DNA of 64,000 bases from Yersinia mollaretii ATCC 43969 (GTDB lineage Bacteria; Pseudomonadota; Gammaproteobacteria; Enterobacterales; Enterobacteriaceae), in contig NZ_CP054043.1 in the NCBI RefSeq assembly GCF_013282725.1, positions 124,001 through 188,000 of the forward strand, read 5' to 3'. Shown here piece after piece: positions 19,296 through 28,697 of this stretch. Under the pieces are notes generated by a model, which was not told where the DNA came from, did not search any database, and saw only the letters and a list, made by a program, of their open reading frames with translations. Position numbers and translations under genes: made by a program. Positions within the stretch are counted from its first letter, which is position 1. Each line of letters opens with the position of its first letter.

Positions 19296-20231
19296 ATGCC
19301 CGCTATTTCCCTACGACAAATCGAAATTTTTCATGGCGTTATGACCACGGGAAACTTGACGGAAGCGGCATCACTGCTCCAAACATCACAACCCACCGTC
19401 AGCCGCGAACTGGCCCGCTTTGAACAATTAGTCCAATTAAAACTCTTTGATCGCGTGCGGGGCCGCCTTTACCCCACAGTACAGGGCTTGCGGCTATTTG
19501 AAGAGGTGCAGCGCTCCTATTACGGCCTTGACCGCATCCGGCAAGCCGCCGAAGGGATTCGCCAATTCCGACAAGCACAACTGTCGATTGCCTGCCTGCC
19601 GGTCTTTTCACAATCACTGCTCCCCGCCGTGTGCAAACCCTTTATTGCCAGCTACCCGGAAGTGAGTCTGAGTGTGATCCCGCAGGAGTCCCCCCTATTG
19701 GAAGAGTGGCTTTCGGCCCAGCGCCATGACTTAGGGCTAACCGAAAATACTCAGACGCCAGCAGGTACACTGCGCCATGCACTGATGACGGTAAACGAAG
19801 TCTGTGTCTTGCCCAGTGACCATCCGTTGCGGGAAAAATCCGTGCTGACACCACAAGATTTCCAAGGCGAGAACTTTATCAGCCTGTCAGTCACCGACAG
19901 CTATCGCCAACTGCTGGATAATCTGTTTGCTGAACAAGGCATTCATCGCAGGCTGGTGCTGGAGACGCACAGCGCCGCGTCGGTTTGTGCCATGGTGCGT
20001 GAAGGGGTGGGTGTGTCAATCGTTAACCCATTGACCGCATTGGAATATTTCAGTAAAGGGGGCGATGAGGGGGTTTGTGTGCGGCCTTTTAGTGTCGAGA
20101 TTCCCTTTACCATCAGCCTGATACAGCCGATACATCGGCCATCATCAACCTTGGTCGAGACCTTTATCGAGCACTTAAAACAGCAGGCAATCACCTTCCA
20201 GCAGCGGCTGGCAACAGTGATTGCCCAGTAA
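19296..20231 (+). CDS. lysR: Transcriptional activator of lysA, LysR
   Basis: The founding LysR-type regulator, activating lysA when diaminopimelate is present and lysine is low. The 311-residue protein has an N-terminal winged helix (SLRQIEIFHGVM...TSQPTVSRELARFE) and a substrate-binding domain with TDSYRQLLD and THSAASVCAMVREGVG. I chose the second ATG, at 19296, because AGGAG lies seven bases before it but only one base before the ATG at 19290, and because it gives the E. coli length of 311. Confidence 0.95.
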   Translation: MPAISLRQIEIFHGVMTTGNLTEAASLLQTSQPTVSRELARFEQLVQLKLFDRVRGRLYPTVQGLRLFEEVQRSYYGLDRIRQAAEGIRQFRQAQLSIACLPVFSQSLLPAVCKPFIASYPEVSLSVIPQESPLLEEWLSAQRHDLGLTENTQTPAGTLRHALMTVNEVCVLPSDHPLREKSVLTPQDFQGENFISLSVTDSYRQLLDNLFAEQGIHRRLVLETHSAASVCAMVREGVGVSIVNPLTALEYFSKGGDEGVCVRPFSVEIPFTISLIQPIHRPSSTLVETFIEHLKQQAITFQQRLATVIAQ

Positions 20232-20253
20232 TAGTCAACTTACGATCATTTAG

Positions 20254-21414
20254 CTAAGCGGCCTTCACCTTACCCGGCCGCGCACGGGAGAAGGTAAACA
20301 GGCACAACAGCAGTCCAATAACCGCCAGTCCCGCCGCCGCCAGCGGGACGGCTGTCAAACCTAGCCCACGCGCAATGACCATCCCCCCCACCCACGCGCC
20401 CAAAGCATTGCCAACATTAAACGCCGCAATATTCAACGTCGAGACCAGATTAGGCGCTTTCTTGCCATAGGCGACCACGTTGATTTGCAAGGCAGGCACC
20501 GCCGAGAATGCCGCCGCCGACCACAGAAACAGTGTCACTTCCGCCGCCAATAAGGAGTAGCTGGTCCAACTGAACAGGGCAGAAAATACCGCGATCAGTA
20601 AGAATGTCATCGTCAAACTGACGGATAAACGCCAGTCGGCCAGCCGACCCCCGACAATATTCCCCAGTGTCAGACCCACGCCCATCAGCAGTAATGTCCA
20701 ACTGACCCCCTGTTCAGAAACTTGTGTCACGTCGGTCAAAATAGGTGCGATATAGGTAAAGAGGGCGAACATTGCCGCCGCAAAAAAGACCGTCATCAAC
20801 AGAGAGAGCCAAATACCGCCCCCGCGTAACGCCGCAATCTCCTTGCGTAATTCGGTCGGTGCCTCCTCATGAGAAGAGGGTAATTTGCGGTAAAGCGCGG
20901 CCAGTGAGAATAAGCCGATAACCGAAACCACCCAGAATGTGGAGCGCCAGCCAAAAGTCTGCCCCAGCGCGGTGCCCAATGGCACGCCGAGCACATTGGC
21001 GAGTGTTAGGCCAGTAAACATCAACGCCACCGCCGAGGCCCGCCGATTTGGCGCGACCAGATTGGAGGCCACCACGGCACCAATACCAAAAAAAGCCCCG
21101 TGGCACAGCGCAGTAATCACCCTCGCCAGCATCAGGAAATCATAGCTGTAGGCCATAGCGCACATCAGATTACCGATGATAAAGATCACCATCAGCAGCA
21201 ATAATGTCTTTTTACGCGGTAGCTTAGCCGTCAGAACCGCCATGATAGGTGCGCCAATCGCCACCCCCAGCGCATAACCACTGATTAACCAACCGGCGGT
21301 TGGAATCGAAATCTGTAAATCTCCCGCCACTTGAGGCAGCAGCCCCATAATGACAAATTCGGTGGTCCCAATAGCAAACGCACACAGTGCCAATGCCAAC
21401 AGCGCTACAGGCAT
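20254..21414 (-). CDS. MFS transporter, AraJ/YdhP-like (DHA1)
   Basis: A 386-residue major facilitator with twelve predicted helices. The start FAIGTTEFVIMGLLP, the segment HGAFFGIGAVVAS and the late FNVGNALGAWVGG are typical of the arabinose-efflux/YdhP subgroup of drug:H+ antiporter-1 carriers. The substrate cannot be told from sequence. It ends 22 bases from the end of convergent lysR and lies back to back with nothing shared; the next gene upstream, a LysR-type regulator on the same strand, is 91 bases away. Confidence 0.85.
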   Translation of the reverse strand: MPVALLALALCAFAIGTTEFVIMGLLPQVAGDLQISIPTAGWLISGYALGVAIGAPIMAVLTAKLPRKKTLLLLMVIFIIGNLMCAMAYSYDFLMLARVITALCHGAFFGIGAVVASNLVAPNRRASAVALMFTGLTLANVLGVPLGTALGQTFGWRSTFWVVSVIGLFSLAALYRKLPSSHEEAPTELRKEIAALRGGGIWLSLLMTVFFAAAMFALFTYIAPILTDVTQVSEQGVSWTLLLMGVGLTLGNIVGGRLADWRLSVSLTMTFLLIAVFSALFSWTSYSLLAAEVTLFLWSAAAFSAVPALQINVVAYGKKAPNLVSTLNIAAFNVGNALGAWVGGMVIARGLGLTAVPLAAAGLAVIGLLLCLFTFSRARPGKVKAA

Positions 21415-21505
21415 AATACAAGCTCCCAGTCAGACAATATCCACCCGTCATATAAGTAGCAGGCGAATCAAATTATTACCAGCAATGGTTATTACCGTTG
21501 CAACT

Positions 21506-22402
21506 TCAGTTCGGCAGGGGATGTGCGGCAAACCACGCCACCAGAAAATCGAGCATTGTTCTTAATGTGGCGGGCATTTGCCGCCGTGAAGTATAGATAC
21601 CGTAAATACCCATAGCCTGCGGTTGATAATCAGGTAATAACTTTATCAGCTCGCCACGGGCAATATAGGGCGCAGCAGAGTAGCTGGGCTGCAAGGCGAT
21701 ACCCGCCCCTTCCAACGCCCCACTGAGTAAAACGACGGACTCATTGGCACTCAAATTCCCCCCCACGGCGACAGACGACTTCACGCCCTGCTGGTCAAAA
21801 TGCCATAAACTTTTGCCGAAATAGGAGTAGGTCAGGCAGTTGTGTACCGCCAGATCAGGTGGGCCTTTGGGCGTTCCCTTAGCGGCTAAATAAGCTGGCG
21901 AGGCGCAGACCACGGAATGACAAATCGCCAGTGGCCGCGCTATCAGGTTCGGGTCTAGCTCATTGGTAATCCGTAACGCCAGATCAATACGTTCTTCGAC
22001 TAAATTGACGGCGCGATTATTCATCTGTAAATCCACCGCGACCTGCGGGTGCTGGCGTAGATAGTCAGTGACGGCAATCACCAACGCGCTCTGCCCGAGG
22101 GACTGAGAACAACTGATGCGCAGTAAGCCACGCAGCTCGTTACTCTCCTGCCCCGCCACCGCATCCATATCCTGCGCAAACTCCAGCATCCGACGGCAGC
22201 GCTCAAGTGTCGCCTCGCCCGCATGAGTCAGACTCAACTTGCGGGTGGTCCGGTGCAGTAATCTCACCCCCGCCCACTGCTCCATCTGCGCCAGATAGCG
22301 TGTCACCATGGCGCGAGACATCTCCAATGCCTCAGCGGCAGCAATCATACTTCCCCGCTCAACAATCGCGACAAAGACCTCAGCAGCGGTGATTCTATCC
22401 AT
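21506..22402 (-). CDS. LysR-type transcriptional regulator
   Basis: A 298-residue LTTR. The winged helix covers residues 1-60 (DRITAAEVFVAIVERGSM, then EMSRAMVTRYLAQME) and the effector domain begins at LRGLLRISCSQSLG. It belongs to the large AaeR/DsdC-like group whose members usually control a divergent neighbour. Here that is the metallo-hydrolase and DsbA-family pair starting at 22509, 106 bases away, so these are its likely targets. The effector is unknown. Confidence 0.85.
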   Translation of the reverse strand: MDRITAAEVFVAIVERGSMIAAAEALEMSRAMVTRYLAQMEQWAGVRLLHRTTRKLSLTHAGEATLERCRRMLEFAQDMDAVAGQESNELRGLLRISCSQSLGQSALVIAVTDYLRQHPQVAVDLQMNNRAVNLVEERIDLALRITNELDPNLIARPLAICHSVVCASPAYLAAKGTPKGPPDLAVHNCLTYSYFGKSLWHFDQQGVKSSVAVGGNLSANESVVLLSGALEGAGIALQPSYSAAPYIARGELIKLLPDYQPQAMGIYGIYTSRRQMPATLRTMLDFLVAWFAAHPLPN

Positions 22403-22508
22403 GATTAGCTCGATTTACGCAACAAACAATTGTCTATTATCGGGTTTTTCTATCGATATATGCAATCTATTATCTACCCCATACCCAGTCACCCTCAGGA
22501 CAACTAAC

Positions 22509-23396
22509 ATGACTAACAAAACGCTATTACAAATGACCGTCGCCGGCATGGCTATTTTTGCTGCAATATCAACCGCTAACGCGGCTGAACCCCTGAAAAT
22601 GGAAGTCTACAACCCCGGCGAAAAAAGTATCTTCCCGGTGTCGTCGGAAATTATCAGCGGTGAAACGGAAGTCGCCTTAATTGATACCCAATTCCAGCGC
22701 AATGACGCCGAAGTACTGGTGAAGAAGATCCAGCAAAGTGGCAAGAAGCTGACCACCATTTATATCAGTCAGGCCGATCCTGACTTCTATTTTGGCTTGG
22801 ATGTGATTACTAAAGCCTTCCCACAAGCCAAAGTACTCGCGACACCACAAACTATCGAAGAGATCGAGGCCACTAAAGCGGGTAAAATAGCCTATTGGGG
22901 ACCCATTCTGAAAGAGAATGCGCCGACTCAGGTGATTGTTCCACAGCTGTTGCAAGGCAAAAGTTTCACCATTGATGGGCACAAAATAGAAGTTGAGGGC
23001 TTAGACGGCCCATCACCGGAAAAAACGTTTGTCTGGATTCCCTCATTAAAAGCGGTTGTCGGTGGGGTCGCGGTCTCCGGTAATATCCATCTATGGGTTG
23101 CGGATAACCAAACCGCAGAATCACGCCAACATTGGCTGACCACATTGGAAAAAATTAAAGCGCTAAAACCGGTGACCGTCGTGCCGGGCCATTATCTGGG
23201 TAACGCACCACACACATTGGCATCAGTGACTTTTACTCAAAACTATTTAACCACGTTAAATACAGAGATTCCTAAGGCAAAAGATTCAGCGGAACTGATT
23301 TCGACGATGAAAAAACATTATCCCGAACTGAAAGATGGATCGAGCTTGGAATTAAGTGCCAAAGTGCTGAAGAACGAGATGAAGTGGCCTCAGTAG
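22509..23396 (+). CDS. Exported MBL-fold metallo-hydrolase-like protein (Vmh-like)
   Basis: A 295-residue protein with a clear Sec signal (hydrophobic residues 9-20, cut after STANA) and a metallo-beta-lactamase fold. The family's HxHxDH metal motif is degenerate: the matching position reads ISQADPDFYFGL, with Gln where the first histidine of related proteins lies, while later blocks GGVAVSGNIHLW and VVPGHYLG are kept. Metal binding and catalysis are therefore uncertain. I chose the ATG at 22509 because it is preceded by AGGA and starts the signal peptide; a longer frame from 22308 would overlap the divergent regulator. Confidence 0.8.
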   Translation: MTNKTLLQMTVAGMAIFAAISTANAAEPLKMEVYNPGEKSIFPVSSEIISGETEVALIDTQFQRNDAEVLVKKIQQSGKKLTTIYISQADPDFYFGLDVITKAFPQAKVLATPQTIEEIEATKAGKIAYWGPILKENAPTQVIVPQLLQGKSFTIDGHKIEVEGLDGPSPEKTFVWIPSLKAVVGGVAVSGNIHLWVADNQTAESRQHWLTTLEKIKALKPVTVVPGHYLGNAPHTLASVTFTQNYLTTLNTEIPKAKDSAELISTMKKHYPELKDGSSLELSAKVLKNEMKWPQ

Positions 23397-23458
23397 AAGC
23401 AACTAAAATTAATCGACGCTGAACTGTCATATCAGTCAATGTTATTGAGGAAGCCATA

Positions 23459-24103
23459 ATGGCCGGTACAAAGTTACATTACATTTTCGATCCATTATGT
23501 GGCTGGTGCTATGGTGCCGCGCCATTAGCCCAAGCCGCACAAGATATTCCTAATCTGACGCTGGTATTACACGGTGGCGGTATGATGTCTGGGCCAAATC
23601 GTCGCCAGATTGATAGTCAGTGGCGCGGTTATGTGATGCCCCATGACCTACGTATTACCGAGTTAACCGGGCAAGTCTTTGGTGACGCCTATTTTAATCA
23701 TTTACTGAATGATACTTCGGCCGTCATGGACTCCACGCCGCCCATTGCCGCCATTCTGGCAGCAGAAGCACTGGCTGGGCGCGGAGCCGATATGCTGCAT
23801 CGCATTCAGCAAGCGCATTATGTTGAAGGCCGCCATATAGCAAACCCAGAAGTGTTGGCTGAACTCGCTACGGATATTGGCCTGAGCCGTGATCTGTTTA
23901 TCGACGCATTCAGCACTGCTCAGGCAGCAACCACCCAGCATATTGCGGAAAGCCGTACTCTACTGACGAAAGTGCAGGGTCATGGTTTCCCGACATTTAT
24001 CCTGCAAGACGAGCAGGGAAAGATGACGGTTCTCCCCGCCAGTGAGTATTACGGTAATCCATCAGCTTGGACCAAAATGCTGAAAAGCAGCATCACGTAT
24101 TAA
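23459..24103 (+). CDS. DsbA-family thioredoxin-fold oxidoreductase
   Basis: A 214-residue thioredoxin-fold protein with an N-terminal active site [12 protein letters not shown] (residues 11-22), an inserted helical domain, and the cis-proline region HGFPTF near residue 176. No signal peptide is seen, so it should be cytoplasmic, like the FrnE/2-hydroxychromene isomerase side of the DsbA clan. It follows the exported MBL-fold gene by 62 bases on the same strand and may share its transcript. It ends four bases inside the end of the convergent chemoreceptor gene. Exact function is not known. Confidence 0.82.
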   Translation: MAGTKLHYIFDPLCGWCYGAAPLAQAAQDIPNLTLVLHGGGMMSGPNRRQIDSQWRGYVMPHDLRITELTGQVFGDAYFNHLLNDTSAVMDSTPPIAAILAAEALAGRGADMLHRIQQAHYVEGRHIANPEVLAELATDIGLSRDLFIDAFSTAQAATTQHIAESRTLLTKVQGHGFPTFILQDEQGKMTVLPASEYYGNPSAWTKMLKSSITY

Positions 24104-24146
24104 AAATTGACCGCGACCTGCTCATTACCTTGTTGAGCAGGTCGCG
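24100..24146 (-). terminator. Terminator overlapping the chemoreceptor stop codon
   Basis: A 13-bp perfect stem (24112-24124 with 24134-24146) with a nine-base loop lies inside the last codons of the chemoreceptor gene. On the minus strand it is followed by GTCAATTTTTAA, where the TAA is the stop codon and the T run is the terminator tail. Confidence 0.75.
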
Positions 24147-25773
24147 TCATGACAGGCAAACAGAAACGGGCCACGGATTGATTAAGCTGAAACGTCTGCT
24201 TTTGCAGTGCTTCGGAGGCCCGCGTTGATTGCTCAACTAACTCCGCATTCATCCTTGTGACTTCATTTATCACACCCACTTGCTGGGTGATATTTTCGAT
24301 ACCTTCGCTCTGATCGTGTGATGCAGCCGATATTTCTGCCATCAAATCCGTCACTTTTTTTACTGCATCTATGATTTCCATTAAATTATCACCAGAACGC
24401 GCGACAAGGCTGGAACCGGCGGATATTGAGCTAGAAGAGTTATGGATAAGCTGCTTAATATTCAGCGCAGAATTGCCACTTTTGTGCGCTAACATACCCA
24501 CTTCTCGCGCAACAACAGAGAATCCCCGACCGTGCTCACCGGCATGTGCCGCTTCAATGGCAGCATTTAATGCCAAAATATGGGTTTGAAAAGCCACCGA
24601 TTCAATCAACGTGATAATTTCGGTTATCTCCCTCGATCCGCTAGAGATATCAGCCATGGAACTCACCACACTCGACATCATCTCCCCCCCCTGACTGGCG
24701 ATAGATTTTGTTTTATTTGCCAGATAATTAGCCTGATCGGCGCTGATCGAGTTCTCTTTTACACGGAGAGTGAGCTGATGCATACTCTGTGTCGTCGCGG
24801 CTAGCGATTGGGTCTGTGACTGTGTTTGCTCCGAAAGACGATGACTATCCACCGCAATTTGATTAATGCCCGTCAGAATCACTTCCGCACCTCCACGCAC
24901 CTGACTGACAAGTGCCACCAATCCTTGCTGCATTTGGCAGATGCTTGCCGCCAGTTGGCGGACTTCTCGGCTGGTAAATGACTGATGTTCAATCGGGCGA
25001 GACAAATCTCCGGCAGCAATGACGTTAATATGTAAAATAAGGTTGTTGAGTGGCTTGATTATCCAGCGGGTAACCCCTAACCAGACGGAGAAAGCGAGGC
25101 ACAGTAATAGCACTAAGGCAGCAATAACAGTTTGTTTTGCCGATGAGAGCGAAGATAATAATTGAGTATCCATTAATGTTCGCTTGTTCTCGCTCGCCTG
25201 CAAATAGTGATAATACTTCTCGGTAAAATCACTCTGAAAACCCTGAATAGGTACTTCAAAAAAAACATCTATATTATTGTTTTTTGATAACCCTTGCGCA
25301 ATCTCGGCTAACCCTTGATACAACTGCTGATAACTCTCCTTTAATGCGATGAATTCCGGGCGATCATCATGGGCAGAGAGTCGCGAGAGTTGGCTATAGT
25401 TTTCCTGTGATTGTTGCATGGATTGCAGTGCTTCACTCAAAAGACTATTCCAGCTGCCTTCAGAACCTGTTTCTTTATCAACCATATAATAGATTCCAGC
25501 ACGATTAAGCTTATCACTGGCAATTAATAGCTCCATCCTCGCACGATCCATTAATAGTTCCTGTTGATGGTTATAATTCGCACGTTCAACATTAACTTTC
25601 GTATTACCTGATATATAAGACAAATACCCTATTGAAAATAGCTGTAGTGTAGAGAAAAGAGTAATAACCACTATCAGGCCAGACAATATACCCAATCTTC
25701 CGTCAGTAAATAGCCCCAGACTTTTAACATTTGATGCAACTTTAATAACAAAATACCGAATGCGAGAGAACAT
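24100..25773 (-). CDS. Methyl-accepting chemotaxis protein
   Basis: A 557-residue inner-membrane chemoreceptor. TM1 (about residues 30-50) and TM2 (about 214-234) enclose a roughly 160-residue helical periplasmic sensor, followed by a HAMP domain (ITRWIIKPL type) and a long signalling coiled coil. The CheA/CheW tip [21 protein letters not shown] is recognisable, but the arginine normally after EV in this tip (EVRNLAQRS) is Gly here (EVGMLAHKS). There is no C-terminal NWETF-type CheR tether. I used the ATG at 25773; an in-frame GTG lies three codons upstream. Ligand unknown. Confidence 0.88.
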   Translation of the reverse strand: MFSRIRYFVIKVASNVKSLGLFTDGRLGILSGLIVVITLFSTLQLFSIGYLSYISGNTKVNVERANYNHQQELLMDRARMELLIASDKLNRAGIYYMVDKETGSEGSWNSLLSEALQSMQQSQENYSQLSRLSAHDDRPEFIALKESYQQLYQGLAEIAQGLSKNNNIDVFFEVPIQGFQSDFTEKYYHYLQASENKRTLMDTQLLSSLSSAKQTVIAALVLLLCLAFSVWLGVTRWIIKPLNNLILHINVIAAGDLSRPIEHQSFTSREVRQLAASICQMQQGLVALVSQVRGGAEVILTGINQIAVDSHRLSEQTQSQTQSLAATTQSMHQLTLRVKENSISADQANYLANKTKSIASQGGEMMSSVVSSMADISSGSREITEIITLIESVAFQTHILALNAAIEAAHAGEHGRGFSVVAREVGMLAHKSGNSALNIKQLIHNSSSSISAGSSLVARSGDNLMEIIDAVKKVTDLMAEISAASHDQSEGIENITQQVGVINEVTRMNAELVEQSTRASEALQKQTFQLNQSVARFCLPVMTRPAQQGNEQVAVNF

Positions 25774-25908
25774 TATTTTCACACTTAGCTATGGCTGATA
25801 TAGCAATATTACCTATAAAGTATGACAAAGATATTTCAAAAACGATACAATGATTGCTTACAACATAGACATGTTATTATGGATAGCTAATAACACCCCC
25901 ATATAAAA

Positions 25909-26385
25909 TCACTTATTGATACGTGTTAATAAACGCAAGTTATTAACCGGATGCCCTTGGGGATGATCTATAAAAATAGTGTTTTCATTTAACTTATAGA
26001 TAGATGGATTGTTTATTGTATAAGGTGTATTAAGGAAATCATTTAGATTATGGACGTCATTATCCACGATTGATGCAGACAGTATTTTCCCAGTTAAAAT
26101 ATTATTATCGACATCCACAATATCAAAAACAACTCTACGCTGGGCCTTTACATGGTGATTATCATCATAAACATCAACAAATGAATTGACCTCTCTATTC
26201 ATGATACTGAGTCGTGAATAAACATGATAAGCACCGAGTTCATGGCTAAGAGTGCTGTTCATCTCCCAATATCCCTCTATATCTTTCATTGGGTGAATAT
26301 AAGAGTACACTCGGCCAAAGACATATCCAAAGCACACACCTAAAAACAGAAAAAAACATACCGAGGCGACTATTTTTTTTCGCAT
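25909..26385 (-). CDS. Membrane-anchored ToxS/PsaF-like partner protein
   Basis: A 158-residue protein with one N-terminal membrane anchor (residues 5-28, after MRKK) and a soluble, presumably periplasmic, domain containing the motif DIEGYWEMN near residue 37. This layout, size and placement match the small partner genes (ToxS, TcpH, PsaF, MyfF) that stabilise a membrane-bound regulator. Its ATG lies 16 bases inside the end of the regulator gene upstream, so the two are made together. I do not recognise a specific ortholog; the PsaF/MyfF likeness is by layout and the GYWE block. Confidence 0.7.
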   Translation of the reverse strand: MRKKIVASVCFFLFLGVCFGYVFGRVYSYIHPMKDIEGYWEMNSTLSHELGAYHVYSRLSIMNREVNSFVDVYDDNHHVKAQRRVVFDIVDVDNNILTGKILSASIVDNDVHNLNDFLNTPYTINNPSIYKLNENTIFIDHPQGHPVNNLRLLTRINK

Positions 26386-27029
26386 AATAACTCTCCATTA
26401 TTATATTTGCATATAATATACTCACCATCACTCCATTTTTTCAAAAAAATATAGGGTTCTTTCTGATATAAGGATAGAAAATCTTTATCTAAAACCTGAT
26501 CTAAACCCACTAATATGGGTAAGGTTGTCACTTCATTAATTTTAATTTGATGAGAGTTTGAGGTTAATTCAAATGAAATAAAGAAACCAACAATCGAAAC
26601 TATCAATCTGATAATTTTATAATGGAAACTTAACGACTTGGACACTAAAGAGGTAGATTTAGGCTTGACACTTACCATCGAATCATCTTGGGTGAGTATC
26701 AAATCTTGCAGGGAATTGGATGAAGTGAAATCAGGCTTAATACCAATACAGTATCCTTTTTTTGGAATTGTCGTGACTAACTCACGAGCTTTATCATCAA
26801 GCGCATGACGTAAATTACTAATAGTCTGTGTTAATGTATTATCAGTAACGTAGCTCTCACCCCATATTTCCCTCTCAATTTCCTCACGAGAAAGTGAGGA
26901 AGGATAATGGTGACACAATAAAGATAGCACCTCAGATTCTTTATTCCTTATTTTCACAACAGCTCCCCCTTTATTAATCGTTCTTTTTGAAGGAGTAAAT
27001 ATAATGTTGCCAATGATTATTTCATCCAT
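26370..27029 (-). CDS. ToxR/PsaE-like membrane-bound transcriptional regulator
   Basis: A 219-residue regulator with an OmpR-type winged helix at residues 1-100 (SREEIEREIWGESYVTDNTL, then ISNLRHALDD and TIPKKGYCIG), a linker, one membrane helix (about 152-170, IIRLIVSIVGFFISFEL) and a 50-residue periplasmic tail with two cysteines (IICKY and LLCEKK). This one-component architecture is that of ToxR, CadC and PsaE/MyfE. I chose the ATG at 27029, which has AGGG 11 bases upstream; the open frame extends to a TTG at 27119 but the extra residues do not fit the family. AT-rich, unlike the flanking core genes. Confidence 0.8.
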   Translation of the reverse strand: MDEIIIGNIIFTPSKRTINKGGAVVKIRNKESEVLSLLCHHYPSSLSREEIEREIWGESYVTDNTLTQTISNLRHALDDKARELVTTIPKKGYCIGIKPDFTSSNSLQDLILTQDDSMVSVKPKSTSLVSKSLSFHYKIIRLIVSIVGFFISFELTSNSHQIKINEVTTLPILVGLDQVLDKDFLSLYQKEPYIFLKKWSDGEYIICKYNNGELLCEKK

Positions 27030-27269
27030 TTTTTTGTACCCTACAGTTATCACTGATGAAGATAACAGAGATAGCACTAATAGAGTGTCATTAACAAACA
27101 TGAATAAAATGAAAAACAATAGTTTTCAGGTAAAGTTGATAACTAGCGCAAAAATTAACACATTGAGATAAAAAGCTATAAATAAAAATAGGTTACTAAC
27201 AAAAAAGAAATTAAACGATCCTTTATGACATCAAAAAAAATGATAAGAACAAAGAATGAATAATATCAT

Positions 27270-28112
27270 TTAAAAAATCGATCCATAATTGATTTGTTTA
27301 AAATCACTGATTATAAGAAGATAAATCACTCCAGACAAAGCAATGTAGGGACCAAATGCAATATATTTTACTTTATTTTTTGATGTTTTATGAATAACAA
27401 TATAAGCCATAATACCAAAACAAGAAGATAGCAAGATCAAGACAGGAATGGCGGACAAACCAAACCATGCTCCCAATGCAGACATTAATTTAAAATCGCC
27501 ATATCCCATCCCCTCAATACCCCTAAAAAATTTCAGTAGCCAATAGGGTAACCATAAAAAAAGATAACCCACTACCGCACCAATGACGGCAAAAGGCAGA
27601 GAAGATAGCCCATTATTTATATTAAAAAGAAGTCCGCACCATAACAATGGAAATGTAATACAGTCAGGAAGAAGATAGCAATCAAGATCTATGAATGACA
27701 GTACAATAAGCGCCCAAACTAAAAATAGGCTGGCAATAGTAATATAATCACTTTTAATAGAGTAAATGACAGCCAATGTTAATATTGCTGTTAATAACTC
27801 CACGATTAAATAGCGGGGACTGATCCTTTGATGGCAACAATGCGTTACACCTCTTAAAAACAACCAGCTAAAAACAGGTATATTATGCTCAACCCGCAAA
27901 GGATTAAAACAGCCGGGACAAAATGATCTTGGGAATAAGAGGTTGATTTTACTCTTAAAAACATCCGACTCTTTATATTTTACTGAGTTTTTTGACACCA
28001 TACCTGTCAGTATGATTGGCAGACGATAGATTATAACATTCAAAAAACTCCCAACACATAATCCAATGATGATGAAAAGAAATACATACCCTAACCTATA
28101 CACATCCATCAT
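27270..28112 (-). CDS. Type IV prepilin peptidase / N-methyltransferase (PilD/GspO family)
   Basis: A 280-residue polytopic aspartyl protease that cleaves the leader of prepilins and methylates the new N-terminus. The N-terminal block VGSFLNVIIYRLP, the first cysteine pair CPGC, the two catalytic aspartates (FIDLDCYLLPD and GMGYGDFKLMSALGAWFG) and eight hydrophobic segments are present. The second cysteine pair is altered: the usual GxCxxC reads GVTHCC. No pilin, secretin or ATPase gene is nearby, so the substrate is elsewhere, perhaps the ppd pseudopilins at the left of the window. The 240-base gap to the ToxR-like gene is AT-rich and empty. Confidence 0.88.
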   Translation of the reverse strand: MMDVYRLGYVFLFIIIGLCVGSFLNVIIYRLPIILTGMVSKNSVKYKESDVFKSKINLLFPRSFCPGCFNPLRVEHNIPVFSWLFLRGVTHCCHQRISPRYLIVELLTAILTLAVIYSIKSDYITIASLFLVWALIVLSFIDLDCYLLPDCITFPLLWCGLLFNINNGLSSLPFAVIGAVVGYLFLWLPYWLLKFFRGIEGMGYGDFKLMSALGAWFGLSAIPVLILLSSCFGIMAYIVIHKTSKNKVKYIAFGPYIALSGVIYLLIISDFKQINYGSIF

Positions 28113-28144
28113 GATTTATTTATATTCCTTTATATAAATTTGCA

Positions 28145-28182
28145 GGGTGTTATTTCTATCCTTTTAAAAAATGATAACACCC
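28145..28182. other. Hairpin upstream of the prepilin peptidase gene
   Basis: A perfect 9-bp inverted repeat (GGGTGTTAT, 28145-28153; ATAACACCC, 28174-28182) with a 20-base A/T-rich loop lies between the winged-helix gene and the prepilin peptidase. No T run follows on the minus strand, so it may be a weak terminator or a leader structure. Confidence 0.4.
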
Positions 28183-28239
28183 GCATATCTCATTCATAAT
28201 CGAGTCAACATAGAAAATAACACTTGCGTGTGTTTTCCG

Positions 28240-28674
28240 CTAATACCCCAGAAACCGGTCACTCATCTTATTCGAAGCCATCGCCTTTAAGATCCCAGAG
28301 TCGAGCCTAAGACCATATCTGTTTATCGTTTTAACTATTCCGTCAGGTATGCCTGCACTTTTTAGGTGGGCTCTGAACTTATGTATTAATTGGTGATAAT
28401 TATTGTCAGATATGCTTTTATGATTTTCGTACCATACCACTTTTATAATATCCTGCTTACGATTGACATCATTAAACAAGCACATGACCAATCTCTTTTG
28501 CTTTTCATTAATATCCACAGTGAGTTTCTTTGTATGGAAATGGATTTTGTTCATACAACAATCCAGTGATATCTCTTTCTCATAATCAATCACACCTTTC
28601 CCATTGATATCAATGAATTTACTACCCGAAACAACAGAGACTGTATCGACATACATAGATAAACCCTCAAACAT
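28240..28674 (-). CDS. Winged-helix (OmpR/CadC-type) DNA-binding protein
   Basis: A 144-residue protein whose C-terminal two thirds look like the trans_reg_C winged helix: INEKQKRLVMCLFNDVNR, the recognition helix around NNYHQLIHKFRAHLKSAG and the wing IVKTINRYGLRL. The N-terminal 40 residues are of no known type and there is no receiver domain or membrane helix. I used the ATG at 28674; an in-frame GTG lies two codons upstream. It is on the same strand as the peptidase and the ToxR-like pair and is AT-rich like them. Its targets are unknown; a dyad just upstream may be its own operator. Confidence 0.7.
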   Translation of the reverse strand: MFEGLSMYVDTVSVVSGSKFIDINGKGVIDYEKEISLDCCMNKIHFHTKKLTVDINEKQKRLVMCLFNDVNRKQDIIKVVWYENHKSISDNNYHQLIHKFRAHLKSAGIPDGIVKTINRYGLRLDSGILKAMASNKMSDRFLGY

Positions 28675-28697
28675 ATTCACTCAGTTAATAAAAACCA

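Noticed and set aside
22308..22508. In-frame extension upstream of the MBL-fold gene
   Set aside because: It overlaps the divergent LysR-type gene and would bury the signal peptide; the ATG at 22509 has a ribosome site.
26370..27119. Full-length frame from TTG at 27119 for the ToxR-like gene
   Set aside because: The extra hydrophobic N-terminus precedes the DNA-binding domain, which is against the family layout; ATG 27029 is preferred.
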